Of a stretch of 64,000 bases of DNA, positions 8,325 through 16,232 are shown piece after piece (position 1 is the stretch's first letter; each line of letters begins with the position of its first letter). This DNA is from Nocardioides lijunqiniae (lineage in GTDB: Bacteria > Actinomycetota > Actinomycetes > Propionibacteriales > Nocardioidaceae). A model generated the notes under the pieces. That model worked only from the letters and a program-made list of their open reading frames with translations. It made no database searches and was not told the DNA's origin. The DNA is taken from assembly GCF_015024225.1 (NCBI RefSeq), contig NZ_JACJGM010000003.1, positions 1 through 64,000 of the forward strand, read 5' to 3'. Both the position numbers and the translations under genes were made by a program.

Positions 8325-8957
8325 ATGAGCTCGCGTCCCGAGATCCCCGAGGGGATGAGCCCTGATGCCCGGGAGTCCTGGCCTAGCCCGGAGCTGATCA
8401 GCTCGTGGCTGGGCGACGTCGACTTCGACGTCGAGTGGCGCCCCGGCGAGGTGTCGGGGGTGCACGCCGAGGACGACGAGGCCGTCGCCCGCGCGCGCAC
8501 GTTCCGCGACGTGCTGGGCAGCTTCGCCTCCGGGGTCACCGTCGTGACCGCGGTGAGCGGTGGCGAGCCGGTGGGCATGACCTGCCAGTCGTTCTCCAGC
8601 GTCTCGCTGGACCCGCCGCTGGTGCTCTTCATCCCGGCCAAGACCTCGCGCGCCTGGCCGTTGATGCAGCGAGCGGGGCGCTTCTGCGTCAACTTCCTGG
8701 CCCACGACCAGGCCGAGCTGTCCAACACGATGGCCAGCCGCGGCACCGACAAGTTCGCCGGCGTCGGCTGGGAGCCCACGGCGCAGACGGGGTCGCCGCT
8801 GCTGCACGGCGCGCTCGGGTACGTCGACTGCGCGATCCACGCCGTCCACGAGGCCGGCGACCACTACGTCGTCATCGGCCGGGTCCTGGACCTGGCGCTG
8901 CGGGGGCCCGAGCAGCCGTTGCTGTTCTACCGCGGCAAGTACGCCACGACCGACTGA
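8325..8957 (+). CDS. hsaB: Flavin reductase component HsaB of 3-HSA hydroxylase
   Basis: A flavin reductase-like (FMN-binding split barrel) protein that supplies reduced flavin to HsaA. The core runs from RTFRDVLGSFASGVTVVTAV through GMTCQSFSSVSLDPPLVLF to QPLLFYRGKYATTD. It is about 210 residues from the ATG at 8325; alternatives are ATG 8316 and GTG 8280. The core is preceded by about 50 extra residues (PEIPEGMSPDARESWPSPEL...) that the shorter 187-residue mycobacterial HsaB lacks. Last gene of the hsaADCB operon. Confidence 0.92.
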   Translation: MSSRPEIPEGMSPDARESWPSPELISSWLGDVDFDVEWRPGEVSGVHAEDDEAVARARTFRDVLGSFASGVTVVTAVSGGEPVGMTCQSFSSVSLDPPLVLFIPAKTSRAWPLMQRAGRFCVNFLAHDQAELSNTMASRGTDKFAGVGWEPTAQTGSPLLHGALGYVDCAIHAVHEAGDHYVVIGRVLDLALRGPEQPLLFYRGKYATTD

Positions 8958-9103
8958 GCGGCCGCCGTACGCACGCGGGTGATGCAGATGGTGGTGCTGA
9001 TGGTGCTGGTACCGGTGCTGCTACTGGTGTCGTCCGGGTGCGTCAGAGCTATGTGCGGCGCGGGTTCGCGGTCATGCCGACGTTGACGTCGGAGGTGTCG
9101 TAG
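8958..9103 (+). pseudogene. Possible C-terminal coding remnant after hsaB
   Basis: The stretch after hsaB reads, in the frame ending at a TAG at 9101-9103, as a Gly/Asp/Ala-rich linker (DADGGADGAGTGAATG) followed by VRVRQSYVRRGFAVMPTLTS. The linker uses unusual GGT/GCT/GAT codons compared with the GC-ending codons of its neighbours. No start codon or body belongs to it, so it may be the orphaned 3' end of another gene. No homologue is named and the call is tentative; the remaining bases up to 9202 hold nothing I recognise. Confidence 0.3.
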
Positions 9104-9202
9104 GAGGGCTTGGGGGCGGTGGTCCTCGAGGTCATGACAGGAGTCTGGCGTGCCCGCCTCAGCGCTTCCTCAAGACGACCTCAAGGCTCTCGCAGCGCTC
9201 CC

Positions 9203-10258
9203 TCAGGTCTCGGGCAGCTCCAGCTCCCGGCGCAGCTCTCCCGTGCGGACGTCCCAGGCGAGGACCCCGTCGCGGCCAGCGACGGAGTAGAGCGTCGCGC
9301 CGTCGGGCGCGAACACCACCGCCTCCGGGGCGTCGGTGTGGCCCAGGAGCTCGCGTACGGCGCGCCTCTCGCCGCCCAGCGCCGGCGGGCTCCACAGCCT
9401 CACCGTGGCGTCCTCGGTGTCGGTGAGGGCGAGGGTGCGGGAGTCGGGGGAGAAGGCGGCCTGCTCGAGGTGGTTGCCCGCCAGCTGCTCCACGAGGGTG
9501 AAGTCCGGGGTCCGCCACAGCGCGGGCGCCCCGTCGGGCCCGGACGCGGCCAGCCAGCGGCCGTCGGGGCTCCAGACCAGGCCGGAGGAGTCCGCCGACC
9601 GGGGGAGTGCGGCGACCTCGTCGCCCGTCGCGACGTCGAGGACCCGGGTGGGCGCGCCGCCCGCGGTCGCCAGGCGGGAGCCGTCGGGGCTGAACGCCAG
9701 CGCGAAGACGTCGCCGTCGGTCTCGACGGAGGAGACCTCGGCGCCGTCCTCGACCGACCACACCGCGACGCGACCCTCGAGGTCGGCGCCGGCCACCAGC
9801 GAGCCGTCGGGGCTGAAGGCGACGTCGGTGACCGGGGACCCGTCGGTGACCTCTTGGTCGCGGAGGCCGGGCAGCTCCTGCACGACCTCGCGGGAGGCGG
9901 TGTCGAGCAGCAGGACCGACGCGTCGTCTCCGACGCCGGCGATCAGGGACCAGTCGGGGCTGATCGCGACATGGCTGCCGTCGCCCACCTCGGCGAGCGT
10001 GCCGTCGGCGGTGTCCCACCGGCAGATGCCCCGCCAGCAGTCGGCGAGCACCTGGCTGCCGTCCTGGCTCACCGACAGGTCGTCCGGCAGGACCGGGGAT
10101 CCCGGCACGGACCCGGCGACCGGGCTCTCCGACCCGGTCCCCGTGCCACCGCGCTCGTCGTCGGCCTCGTCGGCGCAACCCGCGAGGGCCGCCGCGACGA
10201 CCAGGCCCAGCAGCGACGCGGTGGCCCGCCGCGGTGCCCTCGCGCGAGCCTCAGTCAC
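9203..10258 (-). CDS. WD40-like repeat lipoprotein
   Basis: A 351-residue exported lipoprotein. It has a basic n-region, a hydrophobic stretch and an LAGC lipobox with Cys28, then a Gly/Ser/Glu-rich linker and a beta-propeller made of WD40-like blades. Repeated AFSPDG/VWSPDG and VAVWSVEDG/VLAWDVRTG motifs mark at least five blades. The start codon overlaps the end of the DUF4919-like gene by 8 bp, making it the last gene of a four-gene unit running from 12120. The propeller probably acts as a surface binding platform; no ligand can be assigned. It may serve the putative secreted effector encoded upstream. Confidence 0.75.
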   Translation of the reverse strand: MTEARARAPRRATASLLGLVVAAALAGCADEADDERGGTGTGSESPVAGSVPGSPVLPDDLSVSQDGSQVLADCWRGICRWDTADGTLAEVGDGSHVAISPDWSLIAGVGDDASVLLLDTASREVVQELPGLRDQEVTDGSPVTDVAFSPDGSLVAGADLEGRVAVWSVEDGAEVSSVETDGDVFALAFSPDGSRLATAGGAPTRVLDVATGDEVAALPRSADSSGLVWSPDGRWLAASGPDGAPALWRTPDFTLVEQLAGNHLEQAAFSPDSRTLALTDTEDATVRLWSPPALGGERRAVRELLGHTDAPEAVVFAPDGATLYSVAGRDGVLAWDVRTGELRRELELPET

Positions 10259-10763
10259 GGGGGAACAGGCCGGTCACGTCGAACACGAGCTCGCTGCCGT
10301 CCTCGCACTCGTGGCGGTCCAGGTGACGACTGCCGACCCGGTCGACCGACTGGCGCCGCGAGCGCTTGCCGAGCGCGCTCAGGACGTCGTACTCGTCGCT
10401 CACCCGCAGCACCGACCACGGTCGGGCGGCCGTGCCGTCACCGGTGGACAGGATGCTGCTGAGCGCCGCGCGGGCGAGCGACTCCTCGCGCCGCGCCGCG
10501 TCGGTGCGGCCGGCGCCGGTCAGCGCCTCGGCGAGCACCGTGTGCGCGGAGGGGCTGAGCATGGCCCCGGGCATGAGGGCGCTCAGGGCGGTGACCGCCT
10601 CGCCGTAGGCCCCGCGCTCGAGGAGGGGACGGGCCAGCGCGTCGGCGGCGAGGTCGGGGGTGAAGCCGGGCGCCGAGCGCACGGCGCTGCGCAGCGCGGC
10701 GAGGGTCGCGGGCGTGGGCTCCGCGAGATAGGTGGCGACCAGGTCGCCGTACGTCGTCGTCAT
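10251..10763 (-). CDS. DUF4919-like protein, candidate partner or immunity protein of the upstream metallopeptidase
   Basis: A 170-residue soluble protein. The N-terminal helical half (LVATYLAEPTPATLAALRSAVRSAPG, later GAYGEAVTALSALMPGA) is TPR-like. The C-terminal half (GDGTAARPWSVLRVSDEYDVLSALGKRSRRQ...DGSELVFDVTGLF) resembles the DUF4919 pattern of an SxxDEYxVLxALG core followed by a beta-rich FDVT ending. Its ATG overlaps the stop of the HExxH effector-like gene by 4 bp. A small cytosolic protein placed directly after a toxin-like gene is the usual position of an immunity protein, but that role is inference. Confidence 0.6.
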   Translation of the reverse strand: MTTTYGDLVATYLAEPTPATLAALRSAVRSAPGFTPDLAADALARPLLERGAYGEAVTALSALMPGAMLSPSAHTVLAEALTGAGRTDAARREESLARAALSSILSTGDGTAARPWSVLRVSDEYDVLSALGKRSRRQSVDRVGSRHLDRHECEDGSELVFDVTGLFPRD

Positions 10764-11809
10764 CGTGACTCCTCCAGCAGCCGCTCGAGCTCGGCGGTGG
10801 TGAGGCCGTCGAGGTACTCGCGACCGCCGTCGCGAGCATCCTCCTCCACGGGCTGCTCGAAGTAGTCCTCGAAGGTGACGCCGGGCTCGCCGGTGCTCTG
10901 GTAGTCGTTGAAGTTCTCCTCCCACTCGCGGGCCTGCTCCTCGGTGATCCCGTCCTCCTCGTGCTCGGCGAAGGGGTCGGTCTCCCACGGCCAGTGGAAC
11001 GCGCCCTCGTCCTCGGCCGCCTCGTGCTGGCGGGCGTGGCGCATCTCGTGGGCGACCGTGTGCAGGAGCCGGGGGTCGTCCAGCAGGCCCTCGTTCAGGG
11101 AGACCGTGCCCGAGCCCTCGTTCCAGCTGCCGTTGGACTCCCAGCTCTCGGGCTGCCACTCGATCGTCGGCATGTCGATGCCGTACTCCTCGGCCATCTC
11201 CTGGATCTGCTGCTCGATGATCGCGCGACGCTCCGCGTCGGTCAGCCCGGCCCAGTGCTCGGCCACCTCGGGACTGGCGGTGCCGTACTCGTCGATGTCC
11301 TGCACCGTCCCGGACGGGATCGCGTTCGCGATCGTCATGTCGGCGGCCGCGGCCTTCCCGAGGATCGTCGTGATGTCGTCGGCGATCGCCTGCGCCTGCG
11401 CCGTCCGCGACCTGCGGTACTCGTCGGCCTCGTAGCGGTTGTCGAACGTCGGCGGCGTCCGCGAGTCGGTGACCGTCCCGTCGCTGCCGATCGTGAGCTC
11501 CTGGGCGGCCGCCTGGCCCTGGACGTCCTGGACCAGGCTCTCGATCACCGTGACCTGGGACTCCGCGTCGTACATCGCCCGCTGGAGCCGGGTCTTGCCC
11601 TCGATGTGGGTGGTCATCGAGGCCACCAGCCCGTCGCGACGGGCCTCGGCCACCAGCCGGGCGATGCCGGTCCAGGAGTCGGGCACGCCCTGGGCCTCGA
11701 CGACGTCCCGGCTCCTCTCGAGAGCCTGGACGTCGGTCTTGAGGCCGTCGCCGGCCGCACCCAGGGGAGCGGCCTGCCACTGGACGACCTCGCTGTAGGT
11801 GATGGGCAT
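10760..11809 (-). CDS. WXG-containing protein with C-terminal HExxH metallopeptidase domain (putative type VII secretion effector)
   Basis: A 349-residue protein with no signal peptide. The N-terminal helical region carries a WXG motif (SWTGIARLVAEARRDG, W46-T-G48) as in WXG100/LXG proteins exported by type VII secretion. Residues about 210-270 form a zincin-like catalytic region: TIEWQPESWESNGSWNEGS, then SLNEGLLDDP and LLHTVAHEMRHARQHE with HExxH at 254-258. His and Glu residues just downstream are possible third ligands. The acidic C-terminus is rich in Asp/Glu. It overlaps an EspC-like gene upstream by 1 bp and the DUF4919-like gene downstream by 4 bp. No ESX core component gene is in the window. 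Confidence 0.65.
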   Translation of the reverse strand: MPITYSEVVQWQAAPLGAAGDGLKTDVQALERSRDVVEAQGVPDSWTGIARLVAEARRDGLVASMTTHIEGKTRLQRAMYDAESQVTVIESLVQDVQGQAAAQELTIGSDGTVTDSRTPPTFDNRYEADEYRRSRTAQAQAIADDITTILGKAAAADMTIANAIPSGTVQDIDEYGTASPEVAEHWAGLTDAERRAIIEQQIQEMAEEYGIDMPTIEWQPESWESNGSWNEGSGTVSLNEGLLDDPRLLHTVAHEMRHARQHEAAEDEGAFHWPWETDPFAEHEEDGITEEQAREWEENFNDYQSTGEPGVTFEDYFEQPVEEDARDGGREYLDGLTTAELERLLEESR

Positions 11810-12120
11810 CAGCCCTCACCCAGCCCGCGGAACAGCCCGCCGAAGCGCCAGCCCGTGTCGTCGTCGGCGCCCTGCGCCTCCCTGCTCGCGGACTCGATCT
11901 GGTCACCGAAGTCGCGCACGGAGTCGGCCCAGGCCTCCACGTCCTCGTCCCAGCTGATGCCGAGGTCGGCGAGGTAGCGGGCGGAGTCGGCACCCGGGAT
12001 CGCCGCGCCGGCGGTGTCCAGGTGCTCCGACGACCCGTGGCCCTGCGCGCCGTCCGCCGCGTCGCCGACGTCGCCGGACGCGCTGGCCATGTCGGCGGGG
12101 TTGACCTGGAATACCGTCAT
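11809..12120 (-). CDS. EspC/ESX-like small secreted protein
   Basis: A 103-residue protein beginning MTVFQVNPADMASASGDVGDA, which resembles the N-terminus of EspC/DUF2580 type VII secretion substrates (V-x-P-x-x-L followed by an amphipathic helix). The rest is predominantly helical, with a second helix around DEDVEAWADSVRDFGDQIESAS. There is no signal peptide. It is the first gene of the four-gene set, and its stop overlaps the start of the metallopeptidase gene (TGATG). The likely role is secretion partner or chaperone of that effector; the family assignment is moderate. Confidence 0.55.
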   Translation of the reverse strand: MTVFQVNPADMASASGDVGDAADGAQGHGSSEHLDTAGAAIPGADSARYLADLGISWDEDVEAWADSVRDFGDQIESASREAQGADDDTGWRFGGLFRGLGEG

Positions 12121-12217
12121 GGCTCCTGCCGGGAGGTCGGGGGTGGGTGCTCCTCAGGCTCCCCGACGGGGCCCGGCGTGAAACCTCCGCGGCTCGCTCG
12201 TGGGCGGAGTCGGTGGC

Positions 12218-12568
12218 TCAGCGCAGGACGAGGTAGGCGGACACGATCCCGGGGACGACGCCCAGCAGCAGCCAGGGCGAGGCGATGGCGCGCTTGTGGA
12301 TCGCGAGCCCGGCGGCCACCGCGATGACGCCGAACGCGCCGGCCAGCACGCTCAGCCCGACGCCGGCGGACAGGGCGTCCTCGTCGACGTGCTGCGCCGC
12401 GATGGCGAGTCCGGCCGAGAGGTGCAGGATCGTGGTCACGATCAGGATCGACAGCACCCACTTCTGGACGCGCTCGAGGCGCTGGACGTCCTCCTGGCGC
12501 ACCGCGGGGCGCGGTCGGGAGGGGTCCATCAGGTGCCGGGCTCGGCGGACGGGCGGCTCCTCGGTCAT
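12218..12568 (-). CDS. Small integral membrane protein, 116 aa
   Basis: A basic cytosolic N-terminus of about 35 residues (MTEEPPVRRARHLMDPSRPR...) is followed by hydrophobic segments around VLSILIVTTILHLSAGLAIA, LSVLAGAFGVIAVAAGLAI and PWLLLGVVPGIVSAYLVL. Three membrane helices are therefore expected. I do not recognise a family. The ATG at 12568 is preceded by a spacer shared with the next minus-strand gene. The 97 bp between this gene and the EspC-like gene hold no recognised element. Confidence 0.65.
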   Translation of the reverse strand: MTEEPPVRRARHLMDPSRPRPAVRQEDVQRLERVQKWVLSILIVTTILHLSAGLAIAAQHVDEDALSAGVGLSVLAGAFGVIAVAAGLAIHKRAIASPWLLLGVVPGIVSAYLVLR

Positions 12569-12637
12569 GCCCCGAAACTACTCGCCGCGCCGTGCCTACG
12601 GGCCGCCGGGCGTCGGATGGCCACCGTCTGCTGCGGC

Positions 12638-13522
12638 TCAGATCACGCCGTGCAGGCGCCAGTCGGCACGCCCGCGCACCTCGCCCTTCGCTCGTGCCAC
12701 GGCGCGACCCGAGGTCAGGCGCGACACGACGGTCCAGGTCGCCGTGCCGGCGACCGGGTCGAGCGCGACGACGGCGCCGCGGTCGTCACCGGTGCAGAAG
12801 CCGCTGGCGAGCTCGGTGACGCCGGCGTACCCGCGTCGTTTCAGGGTCTTCGCGCGCATCGTGCGCGGCTTGGCGTGGGGGACCGTCAGCAGCCTGAGCG
12901 CGCCTCGGGCCGTGACGGCGTAGAGGAGGTCGGCGCGCGGCGCCGCGCGGAGGGCTGCGGTCGTGAGGGCGGTCAGGCCCTGCAGGCCACCGGCCACCCG
13001 GAGGCGCCGCGCGTAGGCCAGCGAGCCGTCGCGCCGCTGGGTGAGCGTCCACCGGTGCAGGACGCCGGCGTCGTCGACGGTGTAGGCGTAGTAGCCGTAG
13101 GCGTCGGTGAACAGGGCGGGGGAGAGGCGCTGGGGCGCGAGCCGCCGTGCGGTGACCCTCAGCACCGGGCGCCGCCGGGGCTCGGTGAACCGGATCATCC
13201 GCGTCCCGTCGGTGGTGGTCGCCGACACCCGGGCCATCCCGTCGCGGACGTCGACGTAGCCCAGGGCGGTGATCGTGAACGGCAGCGGTGCCGTGGTCCG
13301 GCGAGTGCCGATCATGCGGCCGTTGCGGACGACGTGCTGGGTGAGGTGACCCGCGGTGTCCTGCCCCAGGACGCCGCTCTTGCAGACCTGGCCGGCCCTG
13401 GCCGAGGCGGCGCCGCCGCGCAGCGACTGCTCCGCGGAGGCCGGGGTTGCCGCGGCGAGGGTGCCGGCGAGGGCGGACGTCAGGGCGAGCGAGAGCAGGG
13501 TCGAGCGGGCGCGAGAGCGCAT
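12638..13522 (-). CDS. Secreted hypothetical protein with possible beta-propeller-like repeats
   Basis: A 294-residue protein with a clear Sec signal peptide (MRSRARSTLLSLALTSALAG, then an ATPASA cleavage region). The mature part is basic and beta-rich, with recurring segments such as GYYAYTVDDAGVLHRWTLTQ, ADLLYAVTARGALRLLTV and GAVVALDPVAGTATWTVV. These look like tachylectin- or propeller-type blades. Cysteines at VCKSG and GFCTG may form a disulfide. No enzyme motif is apparent. Stands alone between a membrane protein gene and a methyltransferase gene. Confidence 0.65.
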   Translation of the reverse strand: MRSRARSTLLSLALTSALAGTLAAATPASAEQSLRGGAASARAGQVCKSGVLGQDTAGHLTQHVVRNGRMIGTRRTTAPLPFTITALGYVDVRDGMARVSATTTDGTRMIRFTEPRRRPVLRVTARRLAPQRLSPALFTDAYGYYAYTVDDAGVLHRWTLTQRRDGSLAYARRLRVAGGLQGLTALTTAALRAAPRADLLYAVTARGALRLLTVPHAKPRTMRAKTLKRRGYAGVTELASGFCTGDDRGAVVALDPVAGTATWTVVSRLTSGRAVARAKGEVRGRADWRLHGVI

Positions 13523-13595
13523 GGGGAGGCTCCTCGGAGGGGGAAGACGACGACCGTAGCCGCGGGGCGGAGCCCTCTCCGGGCCGACACGCGGC

Positions 13596-14333
13596 CTACT
13601 GCGGGGTGCGCCAGACGGAGACGTGACTCTCGCTGTCGGCGGTGAACGCGCTGCCGTCCCAGTCGGCGACCCGCTGCTCGAGCTCCATCCCGGCGAACCG
13701 CGCCATCAGGTCGAGCTCGGAGGGCCAGACGTAGCGGTAGTGGTGGGCGCCGTAGGCGTCGGCGCCGGCCTCGGCCGGCCGGTAGTGGTGCGACACCCCC
13801 TGCTGGGTCACGAGGTCGAAGGTGTCGAACCCCAGGTGCTCATCGCCGACGTCGAACGGCACCGCCACCGCCCCCGGCGGCAGCCGCCGCAGCGGCGGCA
13901 CCCCGACCTCGACCACGAAGCGGCCGCCGGGTCTCAGGTGGGCGGCGGCGTTGCGGAAGCAGGCGACCTGCTCGTCCTGGGTGCGCAGGTTGCCGATCGT
14001 GTTGAACACCAGGTAGACGAGCGAGAACTCGCCGGGCACCCTCGTGGTCGCCATGTCACCGACGGCCACCGGGACGGCGCTCGCGTCGACCTTGCGGCGC
14101 AGCTCGCCGACCATCGGCGCGGACAGCTCGATGCCGCTGACGGGCACCCCGCGGGCGGCCAGTGGGACCGCCACGCGGCCGGTGCCGATGGCCAGCTCGA
14201 GCGCGGGGCCGTCACCCGCGAGGCGCGCCAGGAACGCCACCGCCGGGTCCAGCACCGCCGGCTCGAACATCGAGGCCACGCCGGCGTCGTACCGCTCCGC
14301 GGTCCGCTCGTCCCAGAGGTCGCTGCTCACCAT
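13596..14333 (-). CDS. Class I SAM-dependent methyltransferase
   Basis: A 245-residue Rossmann-fold methyltransferase. SAM-binding motif I is LELAIGTGRVAVPLAARG, motif II is VSGIELSAPMVGEL and the acidic/aliphatic motif III segment is FSLVYLVFNTIGNLRTQDEQ. The C-terminal part has DLVTQQGVSHHYRP and HYRYVWPSELDLMARFAGMELEQR, typical of small-molecule methyltransferases with the Methyltransf_25 domain. The substrate is unknown. It lies 52 bp beyond the end of the ipdC-type gene on the same strand, so it could be read through from the ipd operon, but no functional link is evident. Confidence 0.8.
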   Translation of the reverse strand: MVSSDLWDERTAERYDAGVASMFEPAVLDPAVAFLARLAGDGPALELAIGTGRVAVPLAARGVPVSGIELSAPMVGELRRKVDASAVPVAVGDMATTRVPGEFSLVYLVFNTIGNLRTQDEQVACFRNAAAHLRPGGRFVVEVGVPPLRRLPPGAVAVPFDVGDEHLGFDTFDLVTQQGVSHHYRPAEAGADAYGAHHYRYVWPSELDLMARFAGMELEQRVADWDGSAFTADSESHVSVWRTPQ

Positions 14334-14385
14334 GGTCAGGAGCCTGCCCGGGCGAGCCGCCCTCTGTCGACCGGTTTCGTCGCCG

Positions 14386-15453
14386 TCAGAGGACGTACGA
14401 CGAGCCGCGGCGCAGCTCCTCGACGGCGCGCAGCACGATCCGGTCGACGAGCTCCTCGCAGGTCGGCAGGTCGTCGATGACGCCGACGACCTGCCCCGAG
14501 GCGAGCACCCCGGCGCCGGTGTCGCCCTCGACCAGGCCGGCCTTGAGCATCACGGGGGTGTTGGCCGCCAGGGTCATCTGGGCGAGCGTGCGGCCCTGCG
14601 CCCTCTTCATGGCCCGACCGTCCTTGGCGAGCTCGAGCCACGACAGGCCGCTGGTGCGCTTGAACTCCAGCGTCCGCCGCACGGTGGGGCCGAGCCGCTT
14701 GACCGCGCCGGTCTCCTCGAGCTCCTGGACCAGGTCCGTGCGCAGCATCCGGTGCGGCATGCCGTCGACCTTGGCGGTGACGACGGTGCCGGTGAGGTCG
14801 TGGCGCAGGTAGAGGTCCTTGACCGCCTGGGGCACGGCGCTGTCCTGGGTGAGCAGGAAGCGCGTGCCCATGCCCACGCCGGCGGCGCCGTAGGACAGGG
14901 CGGCCGCGAGCCCGCGCCCGTCGAAGAACCCGCCGGCCGCGACGACCGGGATGTCCACGGCGTCGAGCACGGTGGGCAGCAGCAGGGTGGTCGGGACCGG
15001 TCCCGTGTGGCCGCCGCCCTCGCCACCCTGGACCATCACCGCGTCGGCGCCCCACGCCGCCACCTTCTCGGCGTGCCGGGCAGCGCCCACCGACGGCATC
15101 ACGACGACGCCGTGGTCCTTGAGCTTGGCGATCAGGTCCGGCTTGGGGGCGAGCGCGAACGACGCGACCCGGACCCCGTGCTGGATCAGCAGGTCGCAGC
15201 GCTCGCCCGCGTCGCCGGCGTCGGCGCGCAGGTTGACCCCGAACGGTTGGTCGGTGCGTCCCTTGACCTCCAGGATCGCGTGCTCGAGCTCCTCGTAGGT
15301 CATGGTGGCGCTGGCCAGGATGCCCAGCCCGCCGGCGTTCGCCGTACCGCTCACGAGACGGGGGCCCGACACCCAGCCCATGCCCGTCTGGACGACCGGG
15401 TGGCGCACGCCGGTCAGCTCGGTGAACGGCGTCCGCAGCAGCTGCTCGATCAC
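14386..15453 (-). CDS. ipdC: IpdC, nitronate-monooxygenase-fold enzyme of steroid C/D-ring degradation
   Basis: A 355-residue TIM-barrel flavoprotein of the NMO/2-nitropropane dioxygenase superfamily. FMN-binding segments are visible: HPVVQTGMGWVSGPRLV at the N-terminus, DAVMVQGGEGGGHTG in the middle and PVVAAGGFFDGRGLAAALSYGAAGVGMGTRF. Its position directly after ipdA and ipdB, overlapping ipdB by 4 bp, is that of Rv3553 in M. tuberculosis. There IpdC acts on hydroxylated indane-carboxyl-CoA intermediates before ring C hydrolysis. The specific role rests on synteny plus fold, since the superfamily is broad. Confidence 0.88.
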   Translation of the reverse strand: MIEQLLRTPFTELTGVRHPVVQTGMGWVSGPRLVSGTANAGGLGILASATMTYEELEHAILEVKGRTDQPFGVNLRADAGDAGERCDLLIQHGVRVASFALAPKPDLIAKLKDHGVVVMPSVGAARHAEKVAAWGADAVMVQGGEGGGHTGPVPTTLLLPTVLDAVDIPVVAAGGFFDGRGLAAALSYGAAGVGMGTRFLLTQDSAVPQAVKDLYLRHDLTGTVVTAKVDGMPHRMLRTDLVQELEETGAVKRLGPTVRRTLEFKRTSGLSWLELAKDGRAMKRAQGRTLAQMTLAANTPVMLKAGLVEGDTGAGVLASGQVVGVIDDLPTCEELVDRIVLRAVEELRRGSSYVL

Positions 15454-16232
15454 GGGACGGGCACCTCGCGGTGGCGCAGCGCCCTGGGGTCGAGCACCTC
15501 GCGGATCAGCACGAGCTCCTCGGTCGTGGGCAGCCGCGTCTCGGGCACGTCGTCGCCGGCCGCGAGCTCGAAGCCGGTGGCCTCGCGGACCTCGTCGACC
15601 GTGACGCCCGGGTGCACGCTCAGCAGGCGCAGGGTGTCGCCGTCGCCGCGCACGTCGAACACCGCGAGGTTGCTGACGATGCGGTGGATGTCGTGGAAGC
15701 GGGAGGCTGCGGGGCCGGCCTGTCGCGCGAGTGCGGGCCCCACCCCGGAGACCACGTCGACCCGCTCGACGAAGACGCGCGGCGAGTGCTTGGGGACCCA
15801 GTAGGACGTGCGGTTGTTGACGGTGTTGCCCGGCGCGCCGCGCGAGCCGAGCAGCTGCCGCTTCGGCCGGGCGAAGTCGCCGATCGCCGAGATGTTCTGG
15901 TTGCCGTGGCGGTCGACCTGGGTCGCGCCCATCATCACGTGCCGCTTGCCGTAGGCCACCACGTCGAAGACCTTGCGGAAGGGGATCCAGCCCTCGACGA
16001 CGTCGGCCTGGGCGAAGAGCGGGGGAGTCCCGGCCAGGAAGAGCGACTCGCCGTCGGAGATGACCAGGTCGGGGTTGGACGTGAGCCGCGCGAGCCGGAC
16101 GCCCAGCATCGGCAGCATGCCCATCGGGCTCGCGAAGATCTCACCGTCGTCCTTGAAGGCGTCGGCGATGGCGGCGGCGCAGACGTCCGCGCGGGTGGCT
16201 GCGTCGGTGCCAGTATCGGGGGCGGTGCTCAT
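15450..16232 (-). CDS. ipdB: IpdB, beta subunit of COCHEA-CoA hydrolase
   Basis: A 260-residue CoA-transferase-fold protein (GMLPMLGVRLARLTSNPDLV, DVVAYGKRHVMMGATQVDRHGN, TSYWVPKHSPRVFVERVD). With IpdA it forms the heteromeric hydrolase that opens the last steroid ring of COCHEA-CoA. As in other IpdB proteins there is no canonical CoA-transferase glutamate motif. The start overlaps the ipdA stop by 4 bp and the end overlaps ipdC by 4 bp, giving a translationally coupled operon echA20-ipdA-ipdB-ipdC. Confidence 0.93.
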   Translation of the reverse strand: MSTAPDTGTDAATRADVCAAAIADAFKDDGEIFASPMGMLPMLGVRLARLTSNPDLVISDGESLFLAGTPPLFAQADVVEGWIPFRKVFDVVAYGKRHVMMGATQVDRHGNQNISAIGDFARPKRQLLGSRGAPGNTVNNRTSYWVPKHSPRVFVERVDVVSGVGPALARQAGPAASRFHDIHRIVSNLAVFDVRGDGDTLRLLSVHPGVTVDEVREATGFELAAGDDVPETRLPTTEELVLIREVLDPRALRHREVPVP

